From Lachnospiraceae bacterium (lineage in GTDB: Bacteria > Bacillota_A > Clostridia > Lachnospirales > Lachnospiraceae), in NCBI GenBank assembly GCA_017522685.1, contig JAFWYN010000011.1, positions 1 to 49,836 on the forward strand: DNA of 49,836 nucleotides, in the 5' to 3' direction. Below the pieces are notes generated by a model that ran no database searches, was not told the DNA's origin, and saw nothing but the letters and a program-made list of their open reading frames with translations. Position 1 is the stretch's first letter. The number at the start of each line of letters is the position of its first letter. The position numbers and the translations under genes are program-made. Below, piece by piece: positions 17,563-26,230 of this stretch.

Positions 17563-17775
17563 ATGAAAATATTGGTAAGGTGTTTAAAAAGTGATTTTGC
17601 GGTATGTCCGGTCTGCGGAAGCAGAAATGTGGTGGGAATGGAAAAGGAAAATTGTCACTGCGGACAGTGCGGACAACAGTTAGAGGTTATTTTTGTGAAT
17701 CGGGTGCTAAATAACGAAGAACCGGAACCTGAACCGGAGGATCTGTTTATGCAGATGTCTCTGTTTGATGAATAA
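17563..17775 (+). CDS. Small zinc-ribbon protein with QMSLF tail
   Basis: This is a 70-residue protein with two CxxC knuckles (Cys15/Cys18 in CPVC and Cys33/Cys36 in CGQC, plus Cys31), so a zinc ribbon is likely. An acidic Glu-Pro stretch (52-60) leads to the end DLFMQMSLFDE. QMSLF (64-68) matches the bacterial sliding-clamp binding pentapeptide, consensus QL(S/D)LF, in the exposed C-terminal position where such motifs work. The start ATG at 17563 has GAGGA 6 bases upstream. In-frame GTG 17539 and ATG 17551 lack that support. The gene stands 26 bases before the transglutaminase-like gene. I know no named family for it. Confidence 0.75.
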   Translation: MKILVRCLKSDFAVCPVCGSRNVVGMEKENCHCGQCGQQLEVIFVNRVLNNEEPEPEPEDLFMQMSLFDE

Positions 17776-17801
17776 TTTCAGAAGACTTAAGAGGTAAAGC
17801 T

Positions 17802-19334
17802 TTGAAAATATTACGAAGATTATTTTATGGGATTAGCTTGTGTATCTTTCTGGTTTGTGTGGCTATATTAGCCTTTACTTCCAAGCCTGAATGGTCGGAA
17901 AAGCTATCAAATGCATTGTATGAAGAGAAAGAAAAGCAGGAAGTGCCTGTGACTACGGCAGAGCCTGAGGCGGATGATGATTTCGAGATTTCGCAGCCTC
18001 AGAATACCCCCATGGTTTATGCCACACCTACGCCGGAACCACAAGGCGGGGAAGCGATACAGACACCGGAGGAATATAAGCCGATAACCATTGATATTAA
18101 GACAGTGATTCCTCAAAGGGCACCGGTTGGTACCTATGTATCGCCTTTGACGGATAAGGTGACTATTCCGGAAGCAGTGAGCGGATTTAGTGGATATATG
18201 GAAGTAGAAGCAAAGCCCGAGGAGGTAACCAAAGTACAGGCAGATGCGTTGGAAACCGAGCTGGATGTGGGAGATACAGGTTCTTTGCTTGTATTTGACC
18301 AGAGATTCTATCCCTATTATCACATGTTAAATGATAGCGAAAAGGAATTGTATCGTCAGATTTATGCCAATGCATATGGGGTGGTAGAACGCTTTAAGCC
18401 TTGCGTAGAGGTGTTTTCCACCAATGTGGGCAGGGTCGTGGAAGCGGTGCTTAATGATAATCCGGTGCTTTTTTGGGTAGAGAATTCCTATGGCTGCAAA
18501 TACGGACCGGACGGACGAGTGGCAGAGATTTCTTTGCAGTATAATGAAGCGGCACAAAAACTGGATCAGTCCAGACAGAAATTTGATGAACGTGCTGAGG
18601 GAATACTTTCCGTGGCACGTAATCTGAAGAGTGATTATGAGAAAGAAAAATATGTACATGATAAAATGGCTACAATGGTAGAGTATGTTGCGGATGCACC
18701 CATGAATCAGAGTGCTTACAGCGCATTAGTAAACGGTAAGACGGTGTGTGCGGGTTATGCCAAGGCTTTTCAATACCTGATGCAGCAGCTGGACATTCCT
18801 TGTTTTTATTGCAGGGGTTATAGCGGTGCAAATCATGCATGGAATATCATAGATTTGTATGGTGATTATTATAATGTGGATTTGACCTGGGATGATGCAA
18901 AACCGGGAAACTATGATTATTTTAATAAAACAGACAAGGAACTGCAGGATACGCATATCAGAAAGGGTGCTTCCGTCAACCTCCCCGCATGTAACGGTGA
19001 ATTGTATGGAGAACTGGAAACCAATTATGGTGAAGAGAAGGAAGAGGAAGATGAAGCTTCCGTATATAGTGGCGGATTGAAACTGTTTTATGATAGATTA
19101 TGTGAAAGAATAGAAAAGCTGGGAACCGGTAGTGCCACATATTCGGATTTGTTGGATTTGGCAGTCTGGAAGGAATTGGAGACGGCATATACCAACGGAA
19201 ATATCAGCTTCCGGGAGGATTATCTGATTCGTTCTTTACATCGTGCCGGTGCGGAGTATTGTTTGATCAGTCTTTCCGCAGAAAGTGTTACGGAAAATGC
19301 ATATGAAGTGAAATGTTCCATTATAGTCAGATAA
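17802..19334 (+). CDS. Membrane-anchored transglutaminase-like protein
   Basis: This 510-residue protein starts with TTG at 17802 (GAGG 7 bases upstream). It has an N-terminal membrane anchor (about 7-26), then an acidic, Pro/Thr/Glu-rich region (about 45-95). The transglutaminase-like domain (about 270-365) has the triad Cys316 in KTVCAGYAKAF, His345 in GANHAWN, and Asp360 in YNVDLTWDD. The domain should face outside. Bacterial members act as proteases or cross-linking enzymes of the envelope, and the substrate is unknown. The end overlaps no other gene, and a small unknown gene follows after 53 bases. A paralogous lipoprotein lies at 30761. Confidence 0.85.
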   Translation: MKILRRLFYGISLCIFLVCVAILAFTSKPEWSEKLSNALYEEKEKQEVPVTTAEPEADDDFEISQPQNTPMVYATPTPEPQGGEAIQTPEEYKPITIDIKTVIPQRAPVGTYVSPLTDKVTIPEAVSGFSGYMEVEAKPEEVTKVQADALETELDVGDTGSLLVFDQRFYPYYHMLNDSEKELYRQIYANAYGVVERFKPCVEVFSTNVGRVVEAVLNDNPVLFWVENSYGCKYGPDGRVAEISLQYNEAAQKLDQSRQKFDERAEGILSVARNLKSDYEKEKYVHDKMATMVEYVADAPMNQSAYSALVNGKTVCAGYAKAFQYLMQQLDIPCFYCRGYSGANHAWNIIDLYGDYYNVDLTWDDAKPGNYDYFNKTDKELQDTHIRKGASVNLPACNGELYGELETNYGEEKEEEDEASVYSGGLKLFYDRLCERIEKLGTGSATYSDLLDLAVWKELETAYTNGNISFREDYLIRSLHRAGAEYCLISLSAESVTENAYEVKCSIIVR

Positions 19335-19387
19335 TGAGACGAACAAGGGCAGAAGTAACATTCTGTCCTTGCTTTTTGGAGGAAATC

Positions 19388-19726
19388 ATGCAGGAAGAAA
19401 AAACAATTAGATTAAAAGGATTAAAGGTAAATATTGAAAAAGGGATTGATACCTATGGAGAAGCGTACGAAGAGAAGTTGAAACAATTTTTGAACAGCTA
19501 TGATTTTATGCGTCTGGGTCAATCCGTGAATGGCAGCCGGTTTGAAAGTGCAGCTATGTGTATACGAAGAATGAGCATGGAAGCCGAGAAACTGGGACTT
19601 GAGTGCTTTGCAAGACCATTCACCGGAATGCGTCAAAATATTGCCAGAAAGGATATTCAGGAGGTTAAAAACATCCTGAGTCTGGTAATCGTCAAACGAA
19701 TACAGCTTCAGGATGCTTTGAAATAA
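19388..19726 (+). CDS. Small helical protein, possibly HPt-like
   Basis: This 112-residue protein is predicted to be all-helical and charged. The ribosome site GGAGGA lies 4 bases before the ATG. The arrangement of the two central helices (SVNGSRFESAAMCIRRMS followed by a long helix) recalls a histidine phosphotransfer (HPt) bundle, but the required HxxKG motif is absent, so it would be inactive as a phosphotransferase. That likeness is a guess by eye. It ends exactly where the convergent trkH gene ends, with no base between the two stop codons. Confidence 0.65.
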   Translation: MQEEKTIRLKGLKVNIEKGIDTYGEAYEEKLKQFLNSYDFMRLGQSVNGSRFESAAMCIRRMSMEAEKLGLECFARPFTGMRQNIARKDIQEVKNILSLVIVKRIQLQDALK

Positions 19727-21169
19727 TTAATATTTTTTCCAACAGGCGGGATGGAACAGCATCAACATGGGGAACAGTTCCAATCGTCCGGCCAGCATGT
19801 TAAACATGAGTACAAATTTAGAAAATATGGAAAAGCCACTGAAATTTGCAGTAGGGCCCACTCCGTCCAATCCGGGACCGATATTGTTTAAGGTGGCAGC
19901 CACAGCAGTAAAGCTGGTGGTGAAATCACGGTTATCCACGCTAATAAGCAGTAGTGAAATAAAGAACATAATAAAATAGACGGCAATAAAAACATTGGTA
20001 GAACGGATGACTTCGTGTGGCACGGCGTGATCGTCTACCTTTATTTTTTTGACCAAACGGGGATGCATCAATATGTGAAGCTCCTTGCGAATGGTTTTAA
20101 ATAAAATCGTAATACGGGAAACCTTAATACCGCCACCCGTACTTCCTGCACAGGCACCGATGAACATCAACATGACCAGTATGGTTTTGGACAACATGGG
20201 CCAGGTATTGAAATCCGTAGTGGCATAGCCGGTAGTGGTAATAATGGAGCCAACCTGAAAGAAGGCATGGCGTATGGTTTCTTCCGCACTGCCATAGATG
20301 GAGAAGGTATTAAAACTTATCAACGCTACTGCTGAAAAAATAATCAGCAAATATACTTTCACCTCTTCAATGGAGAAGGCTTCTTTAAATTGCTTGCATA
20401 ATATACAAAAGTAAGCAGAATAGTTGATACCGCTTAATATCATGAAAATGGTAATAACATTCTGTATAGTAGCACTATAGTCTGCACAAGAAGAATTCTT
20501 GATTCCGAAACCGCCGGTACCCACAGAACCGAAAGTCATGGTCAGGGACTCAAACAAAGGAAGCTTACAAATAAGGAGAATAATAACCTCCAAAACAGTG
20601 ATGAAAATATATATCAGATATAAAATCTTAGCGGTATCTTTTACCTTCGGAACCAGTTTGCCCACGGATGGCCCGGGGCTTTCTGCCTTCATAAGGTTCA
20701 TGGTAGTACCGCCCATCATGGGCAAGATGGCCATAACAAATACGAATACGCCCATACCTCCAATCCAGTGAGTGAAACTTCTCCAAAACAGGCTGGTGTA
20801 GGATAGTGCTTCCACGTCAGAAAGAATGCTGGCACCGGTAGTAGTAAAGCCGGAGATAGTTTCAAACAGAGCATCGGTAAAGCAGGGAATCTCTCCCGTA
20901 AGCATGAAGGGGAGAGCACCAAATAAACTCATAACAATCCAGCCCAAGGATACCGCAATAAAGCCTTCTCTGGGATATAGTCGCGTGTTTTTCTTGCCAA
21001 AGAAAGTACAAATACAGCCTAAAATAAGACATAGTCCTGCAATACCTACATAAACAAGGGATTCTGAATATTCCTGATAAAATATTCCGGTAATGGCCGG
21101 TAGAAGCAGGAAAGCAGATTCGAACTTTAATATCCAGCCGATAATAAATAAAACTAATCTATAATTCAT
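19727..21169 (-). CDS. trkH: Trk-type potassium uptake membrane subunit
   Basis: This 480-residue protein is the ion-conducting subunit of a Trk/Ktr system. It has the four-fold membrane-pore-membrane layout of the TrkH/KtrB family, with selectivity-filter-like loops such as SGFTTTGAS, VGTGGFG, GACAGSTGGGIK and NNIGPG. It takes up K+ together with the regulatory TrkA subunit, whose gene lies 19 bases upstream on the same strand. GGAG sits before the ATG at 21169. Length is normal. The gene is convergent with the 112-residue helical protein, and their stop codons abut, so no separate terminator fits between them. Confidence 0.93.
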   Translation of the reverse strand: MNYRLVLFIIGWILKFESAFLLLPAITGIFYQEYSESLVYVGIAGLCLILGCICTFFGKKNTRLYPREGFIAVSLGWIVMSLFGALPFMLTGEIPCFTDALFETISGFTTTGASILSDVEALSYTSLFWRSFTHWIGGMGVFVFVMAILPMMGGTTMNLMKAESPGPSVGKLVPKVKDTAKILYLIYIFITVLEVIILLICKLPLFESLTMTFGSVGTGGFGIKNSSCADYSATIQNVITIFMILSGINYSAYFCILCKQFKEAFSIEEVKVYLLIIFSAVALISFNTFSIYGSAEETIRHAFFQVGSIITTTGYATTDFNTWPMLSKTILVMLMFIGACAGSTGGGIKVSRITILFKTIRKELHILMHPRLVKKIKVDDHAVPHEVIRSTNVFIAVYFIMFFISLLLISVDNRDFTTSFTAVAATLNNIGPGLDGVGPTANFSGFSIFSKFVLMFNMLAGRLELFPMLMLFHPACWKKY

Positions 21170-21188
21170 AATTGTTCTTCTCCATACC

Positions 21189-22550
21189 CTAATTCATTAA
21201 GATATCTGAAATATCCTGCAGGCGTTCACCGGTCATAACAACCACCACAGAATCGCCCGGCTGTAATACGTCTTGGCCGCCGGGAATAATGATGCTGTTT
21301 TGACGATTAATACAACAAACCAATATATTTTTCTTAATGGGAAGATCCATGAGAGGAATATTCGTGATTTTAGGATCCTCTTCTTTAATCAGGAACTCCA
21401 ATGCTTCTACACGTCCATCCTCCAGTTTATACAGATTCTCTACATTGATATGCAGGGAATTGTTCATGGAACGGGCGTATTTAATTATGGATTCAGCGGT
21501 TAAAGTACGGGGATAGATAATACTATCCAGCTTTAAGTCCTCCAATACCGTATTAAAAGAGGTGCGATTTACTTTGGTTACCACCTTGGCTTTAGAAACC
21601 TTCTTTGCATAAAGAGAGAGAAGTATATTTTCTTCATCTAAATCCGTTAATGCAGCAAAGCCCTGTACATTATCGATTCCCTCTTGTAAAAGAAGGTTCT
21701 GGTCAGTACCGTCCCCGTAAATAATGGTAGCTTCCGGAAGTAATTCGCTTAACTGTTCACAACGGGCTGGATTCGATTCCACAATTTTAGTGGAGACACC
21801 TGCGGAAAGGAGACGACGTGCCAAATAATATGCGATAGTACTACCGCCTACAATCATGGCCGTATGAATATGACCAATATTAATGCCTATTTTCTTGAAA
21901 AAGGTATGAGCATTGGCAGGGGTCGCAACAATGGATACAATATCTCCCTCACAGAATACAAAATTACCTCGTGGTATAATAATTTCTTCGCCTCGGGATA
22001 CGGTACATGCCAACACTTCACATTTTAAGGTGGTACGAATATGAAGTAGTTTATAGTTATTCAGCTTACAATCCGCAGTTACGCGGAAGTGCAGCATTTC
22101 AATACGACCTTTGGCAAAGGTGTCAATTTTTGAAGCGCCCGGAAACTGAAAAATACGGGCAATCGAGGAAGCGGACGCCAGTTCCGGATTAATTATCATG
22201 GCGATGCCCAGTTCTTTTCGTAAGAACTCCAGCTCCGTATTATAAATAGGATTACGCACACGTGCTATGGTCTTACAATTGCCGGCCTTTTTCGCAATGA
22301 CACAACATAGCAGATTCTGTTCATCGGAATTGGTCACAGCAATCAATAAATCAGCCTGGCGTATTCCTGCCTCTGTAAGAGTCTGATAGCTGGTACCGTT
22401 ACCGATTACACCCATGGCATCTAAAGAATCCGTAATAAAACGGACATTATCTTCTTTGATATCCACTACAGTGATGTCATGGTTTTCCAGACTTAATTGT
22501 TCTACTAAAGAATAGCCGACTTTACCGCAGCCTACGATTATGATTTTCAT
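21189..22550 (-). CDS. trkA: Trk potassium transport regulatory subunit
   Basis: This 453-residue cytoplasmic protein has the duplicated RCK (KTN plus TrkA-C) layout of full-length TrkA. The first nucleotide-binding site is GCGKVG near residue 8 and the second begins GGSTIAYYLARRL near residue 235. TrkA gates TrkH in response to NAD(H) or other nucleotides; RCK-C domains in Gram-positives may bind cyclic di-AMP. I chose the ATG at 22550 since GGAGG lies 8 bases upstream; the in-frame GTG at 22565 overlaps that site. It precedes trkH in a two-gene operon. Confidence 0.93.
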   Translation of the reverse strand: MKIIIVGCGKVGYSLVEQLSLENHDITVVDIKEDNVRFITDSLDAMGVIGNGTSYQTLTEAGIRQADLLIAVTNSDEQNLLCCVIAKKAGNCKTIARVRNPIYNTELEFLRKELGIAMIINPELASASSIARIFQFPGASKIDTFAKGRIEMLHFRVTADCKLNNYKLLHIRTTLKCEVLACTVSRGEEIIIPRGNFVFCEGDIVSIVATPANAHTFFKKIGINIGHIHTAMIVGGSTIAYYLARRLLSAGVSTKIVESNPARCEQLSELLPEATIIYGDGTDQNLLLQEGIDNVQGFAALTDLDEENILLSLYAKKVSKAKVVTKVNRTSFNTVLEDLKLDSIIYPRTLTAESIIKYARSMNNSLHINVENLYKLEDGRVEALEFLIKEEDPKITNIPLMDLPIKKNILVCCINRQNSIIIPGGQDVLQPGDSVVVVMTGERLQDISDILMN

Positions 22551-22635
22551 ATTTATTGCCTCCACAAAAAGCTTTTCTTAAAAGCGTCTTTTTATTCACA
22601 ATCATAAAACAGTATATCATAAAGCATATCAAAAG

Positions 22636-22672
22636 AAAAGAAGCAGGTGATGATTCCTGCTTCTTTCTTAAT
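22636..22672 (-). terminator. Terminator of the glycyl-radical gene
   Basis: GAAGCAGG (22640-22647) and CCTGCTTC (22656-22663) form a perfect stem, extended by A/T pairs. Read on the minus strand it runs into TTTTCTTTT. It starts 8 bases after the stop of the 79-residue gene. Confidence 0.8.
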
Positions 22673-22679
22673 CTGTTCC

Positions 22680-22919
22680 TTATACGCCTTCATGGAAGGT
22701 TCGGCTGATAACATCTGCCTGCTGTTCGGGTGTAAGCTTAATAAAGTTTACAGCATAGCCGCTTACACGGATGGTTAGCTGAGGATAGTTTTCGGGATGT
22801 TTTTGTGCATCCAACAGGGTTTCACGATTCAAAACATTGACATTTAAGTGATGACCTCCTGTGGAAACGTATCCGTCTAATAAATTGACTAAATTATCTA
22901 CCTGTGCCTGATTGTGCAT
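22680..22919 (-). CDS. grcA: Autonomous glycyl-radical domain, GrcA/YfiD-like
   Basis: This 79-residue protein equals the last domain of pyruvate formate-lyase. The glycyl-radical loop RVSGYAVNF has the radical site at Gly54, and [15 protein letters not shown] closes it as in PflB and YfiD. In Escherichia coli the YfiD/GrcA spare part (127 residues) restores pyruvate formate-lyase after oxygen cuts its own radical loop. This protein is shorter, holding little more than the radical domain. It is a free-standing gene, not a broken pfl: it has a near-perfect AAGGAGGT site 7-8 bases before the ATG, its own promoter and its own terminator. The pflB and activase genes are not in the window. Confidence 0.9.
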   Translation of the reverse strand: MHNQAQVDNLVNLLDGYVSTGGHHLNVNVLNRETLLDAQKHPENYPQLTIRVSGYAVNFIKLTPEQQADVISRTFHEGV

Positions 22920-22966
22920 AAACCTTACCTCCTTATATAATAATAATAATGATTACTGATATAATT

Positions 22967-22995
22967 ATAATACCAAAACATTTAAATTATGTCTA
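22967..22995 (-). promoter_or_regulatory. Promoter for the glycyl-radical gene
   Basis: On the minus strand TAGACA (22995-22990) is 17 bases from TATTAT (22972-22967), which is preceded by TGG as an extended -10. The region between it and spoIIIAA is very AT-rich. No clear redox-regulator site is seen. Confidence 0.55.
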
Positions 22996-23067
22996 TATTT
23001 TTATCAAAAATTTTTGTATTTATTTTGAAACATTTCACATATATTGGATTGAAGGAGAGTGGACAAA

Positions 23068-24024
23068 ATGTATCAAAGCATATTACAGATGTTTCCTACA
23101 TCAGAGAGAGCATTTTTTGAATATACGGCTTCCAGGGAGCAGTGGATTACGGAAATACGTCTGCGCTGTGAGAAACCAATTTTAGTAATGGAAAGTGAGA
23201 AGGAGTGGTTTTTGGATAAGGAGGGAAAATACACGGATTCTATTCATAAGGCCACGTTGATGAAGCCGGATATGATGAAAAGAATGGTTCTACATATCTG
23301 CAGTTACTCCATGTATGCTTTTGAAGAAGAAATCCGTCAAGGATTTATTACGGTAGCGGGTGGTCACAGAGTAGGACTGGTGGGACAAGTGGTTACTGAA
23401 AATGGGGGAGAGATACGTACCATTAAGCATATAAACGGAGTGAATATAAGGGTTTCCCATCAGAAGAAGGGTGTGGGACAGAAGCTTTTGCCCTATTTGT
23501 ATAAGAATGGAAATTTTCGCAGTACGTTGATTGTGTCTCCGCCGGGATGCGGAAAAACCACTTTGCTACGGGACATAATCCGCTATATATCCAATGGGAA
23601 TGAATATGCACCGGGACAGACTGTGGGAGTGGTGGATGAACGAAGTGAAATAGCAGGTGCTTATTTGGGACAACCACAGAATGATGTGGGGATACGCACG
23701 GACGTATTGGATACCTGTCCAAAGGTAAGCGGTATGATGTTATTACTTCGGGCTATGTCACCAAAGGTAATAGCCATTGATGAATTGGGAAGCCCGGAGG
23801 AAATGGCTGCGGTAAGTACCGTAAGTAACTGCGGAGTGAAAATGCTTGCGACCATGCATGCAGAGAATCTGGAGGATTTGTATCGGCGTGCGGGGATGGA
23901 TGCACTTTTAAGCCAAAGGCGATTTGAAGTGATATTGATTTTAAGCAAAGTCGAAGGTCATTATTCCCTAAAGGCAATATATGAATGGGATGAGAAGGGG
24001 GAATGGAAATGTTGCGACTGTTAG
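23068..24024 (+). CDS. spoIIIAA: Stage III sporulation protein AA, secretion-type ATPase
   Basis: This 318-residue ATPase powers the SpoIIIA-SpoIIQ channel between mother cell and forespore, and is related to type II/IV secretion ATPases. Walker A is SPPGCGKTT (157-165) and Walker B is KVIAIDELG (about 233-241). Length fits the family (about 310). I chose the ATG at 23068 (AAGGAGAG 10 bases upstream) over a GTG at 23059 that touches the ribosome site. It is the first gene of the eight-gene spoIIIA operon. A SigE promoter is expected upstream, but I cannot assign the boxes with confidence. Confidence 0.96.
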   Translation: MYQSILQMFPTSERAFFEYTASREQWITEIRLRCEKPILVMESEKEWFLDKEGKYTDSIHKATLMKPDMMKRMVLHICSYSMYAFEEEIRQGFITVAGGHRVGLVGQVVTENGGEIRTIKHINGVNIRVSHQKKGVGQKLLPYLYKNGNFRSTLIVSPPGCGKTTLLRDIIRYISNGNEYAPGQTVGVVDERSEIAGAYLGQPQNDVGIRTDVLDTCPKVSGMMLLLRAMSPKVIAIDELGSPEEMAAVSTVSNCGVKMLATMHAENLEDLYRRAGMDALLSQRRFEVILILSKVEGHYSLKAIYEWDEKGEWKCCDC

Positions 24025-24527
24025 GGTTTGGATTGGTATTCATGGGTTGTGTGGGATTGGGGGTGTGGTACAGTTTCCGGTTTCGTCAGGAGATACATCA
24101 ACTGAAAACCATGTGTTATGTATTGAAGCTCTTGGAAGGGCAAATAAGCTACGGTTGTAATACGATGGCCGTCAGCTGTATGGAAATCGCGGAGCGTGTG
24201 GAAGAACCCTTCAAGGGCTGTCTTTCACAGATATATCATGCATCATGCAGGAATGAGGGGAAAACCTTTGGTGAAGTCAGTGCGGAATGCTTTTCACAGG
24301 GACTGAAAAAAGTGCCGGTGGGTGAGAAAGAAAAACAAAGCTTTCTAAACTGTTTTATTCAATGCGGTTTTGAAGAAGAAAAACAACAGACAAGGAACAT
24401 ACGACAGGAAAGAGCGGATTTGGAGGAGCATTTACAGGATTTGAATAAAGAAATTCAGTCAAAATGCAGATTGTCTGTCAGTTTGGGGACCATGGGAGGA
24501 ATCTTGTTGGTTATTCTGTTTTTGTAA
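24009..24527 (+). CDS. spoIIIAB: Stage III sporulation protein AB
   Basis: This 172-residue protein has one N-terminal membrane helix (about 1-20), a charged helical middle and a C-terminal hydrophobic helix (about 153-172), the layout of SpoIIIAB, which resembles type II secretion protein GspF. It overlaps the end of spoIIIAA by 16 bases. I chose the ATG at 24009 because the AAGGGGG run at 23995-24001 is 7 bases upstream; the ATG at 24003 is too close. Length fits the family (about 171). Confidence 0.93.
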   Translation: MLRLLGFGLVFMGCVGLGVWYSFRFRQEIHQLKTMCYVLKLLEGQISYGCNTMAVSCMEIAERVEEPFKGCLSQIYHASCRNEGKTFGEVSAECFSQGLKKVPVGEKEKQSFLNCFIQCGFEEEKQQTRNIRQERADLEEHLQDLNKEIQSKCRLSVSLGTMGGILLVILFL

Positions 24528-24548
24528 AGAGCGGAGGGAGAGGAAAAT

Positions 24549-24743
24549 ATGACGGTAAGTCTGATATTTAAGATAGCGGCAGTAGGAATATTGGTGACCA
24601 TTTTGTGCCAGGTATTAAAGCACAGCGGCCGGGAGGAACATGCATTTCTATTAAGTTTGGCAGGTTTGATTCTTGTGTTAATGTGGATTCTGCCCTACAT
24701 TTATGAGTTGTTTGAAACCATACAGACGTTATTTGAGTTGTAA
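24549..24743 (+). CDS. spoIIIAC: Stage III sporulation protein AC
   Basis: This 64-residue protein has two membrane helices (about 3-22 and 33-52), the normal size and layout of SpoIIIAC, a small membrane subunit of the feeding-tube complex. A strong GGAGGGAGAGG site precedes the ATG. It sits between spoIIIAB and spoIIIAD as usual. Confidence 0.93.
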   Translation: MTVSLIFKIAAVGILVTILCQVLKHSGREEHAFLLSLAGLILVLMWILPYIYELFETIQTLFEL

Positions 24744-24756
24744 CGGAGGAACGGCC

Positions 24757-25146
24757 ATGGAAGAAGTGATAAAGGTAAGTATATTCGGTATATTCGGCGT
24801 ATTGATGGCCATTCAGTTTAAAACGGTGAAGCCGGAATATTCTACATATATCAGCGTGGTACTGGCTATGATTATTTTCAGTATTGTGATTCATCAGTTA
24901 AGAACCATTTTGGGTGGACTGGCTTGGTTAAAGGAACTGTTTGAAGGAACCGGCGGGTATCTGGGAATTCTTATGAAGGTAATCGGAATTACTTATTTGT
25001 GTGAATTCAGTGCCGGTATTTGTAAGGATGCAGGATACGGGGCAGTCTCGGAGCAAATAGAGGTATTGGGCAAACTGTCCGTAATGTTTGCAGGATTGCC
25101 CATACTTTTGGCAGTGGTGGAGCAAATACAAAGCTATATGGGGTAG
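24757..25146 (+). CDS. spoIIIAD: Stage III sporulation protein AD
   Basis: This 129-residue membrane protein has the SpoIIIAD length and about four hydrophobic segments. Its first half resembles SpoIIIAC, as is known for the AC/AD pair. I chose the ATG at 24757 since GGAGG (24745-24749) is 7 bases upstream; a longer in-frame reading would overlap spoIIIAC without a ribosome site. Confidence 0.93.
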   Translation: MEEVIKVSIFGIFGVLMAIQFKTVKPEYSTYISVVLAMIIFSIVIHQLRTILGGLAWLKELFEGTGGYLGILMKVIGITYLCEFSAGICKDAGYGAVSEQIEVLGKLSVMFAGLPILLAVVEQIQSYMG

Positions 25147-25154
25147 AACAGGGA

Positions 25155-26219
25155 ATGAATGTAAATCTGGAGGAAATATGGCAGGATTACGGGCTGGATA
25201 AGGTGCAGGAAAATATAGACAAGCTGTTCCCGGAATATACATTGTCGTTAGGAGAAATCATGGGCATGCTTGTTCGTGGGGAACTGTTGGAAACCATAGA
25301 ATATATTTTCACGGGAACTGTAGGAGTGGTACTTCAACAAATGACAGGTTTTCGGGATATTCTGCTTCTGCTTATATTGCTGGGTATAGCTTCTTCGGTT
25401 TTGAGTCATTTTGTGGAAATATTTGACCGGCATCAGATAGCTGACCTGGGATACTATTTTATGTATTTGTTGTTTATGATGATTTTGTTTCGTGTGTTTG
25501 AACAATCAGCAGAAGTGGCAAAAGAAGCGTTGGAGACTATCGTGTTGTTTATACGGTTGTTGGTACCTACCTATCTGTTGTCGGTAGGAGTGGCGGCAGG
25601 TGCCATGGCGTCCGGAGCTTATTCGGGAATGTTTGCATTGGTGGTATACGGTACGGAGGCTTTTTTGCATCAGTGGGTATTTCAGGTGATAAGAGTGTAT
25701 GTTCTTTTGTGCATGGTCAACGGGATATGGACGGAAGGAAGGCTTAAAATGTTGGCAAATCTGATATACAAAGTCATAGTGACTGCCTTAAAAGCGGCAC
25801 TGGGCGTAGTTACGGGACTAAGTGTGTTTCAAAGCCTGATTTCTCCCGTGGTCAGTAATGCACAGAATACGCTGCTACATAAAATCGTGAATGCCATTCC
25901 GGGAATCGGGGATGTGTCCGGTGGGGTCATGCAACTGGTTTTGGGTTCTGCGCTTATTATTAAGAATAGTATAGGTATTCTTTTGCTGCTGTTGTTGTTG
26001 CTTCTTTGTCTGGCACCCTTAGTCAAGATTTTTGTGATAGCCTGGGTACTCAGACTGGCAGCTGCTTTGATGGGAATGGTTAGCGATAAAAGACTGGTTC
26101 AGTGTACGCACAATATGGGAGAAGGTTGTATGTTAATGTTTCGATTGGTGGGGACGGCCATGCTTCTTTTTGTTATTTTGATTTCCATCATAGCAATTAG
26201 TACGAATCATATGTTGTAG
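25155..26219 (+). CDS. spoIIIAE: Stage III sporulation protein AE
   Basis: This 354-residue polytopic protein is the large membrane subunit of the SpoIIIA complex, needed for forespore development and channel assembly. About eight hydrophobic segments follow a soluble N-terminal region of some 70 residues. The start is weakly supported: AGGGA directly abuts the ATG at 25155, and no better in-frame start is seen upstream. Unlike Bacillus subtilis SpoIIIAE (about 399 residues, with a signal peptide), this form shows no N-terminal signal sequence. It lies 8 bases after spoIIIAD. Confidence 0.92.
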   Translation: MNVNLEEIWQDYGLDKVQENIDKLFPEYTLSLGEIMGMLVRGELLETIEYIFTGTVGVVLQQMTGFRDILLLLILLGIASSVLSHFVEIFDRHQIADLGYYFMYLLFMMILFRVFEQSAEVAKEALETIVLFIRLLVPTYLLSVGVAAGAMASGAYSGMFALVVYGTEAFLHQWVFQVIRVYVLLCMVNGIWTEGRLKMLANLIYKVIVTALKAALGVVTGLSVFQSLISPVVSNAQNTLLHKIVNAIPGIGDVSGGVMQLVLGSALIIKNSIGILLLLLLLLLCLAPLVKIFVIAWVLRLAAALMGMVSDKRLVQCTHNMGEGCMLMFRLVGTAMLLFVILISIIAISTNHML

Positions 26220-26230
26220 GAGTGAGAAGA

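Noticed and set aside
20826..21053. Plus-strand frames inside trkH
   Set aside because: They are opposite-strand shadows with no ribosome sites and no recognisable motifs, while the minus-strand TrkH reading is intact.
22680..22919. Broken remnant of a pyruvate formate-lyase gene
   Set aside because: It has its own promoter, a near-perfect ribosome site, a clean start and a terminator, and is the right unit for a stand-alone radical domain.
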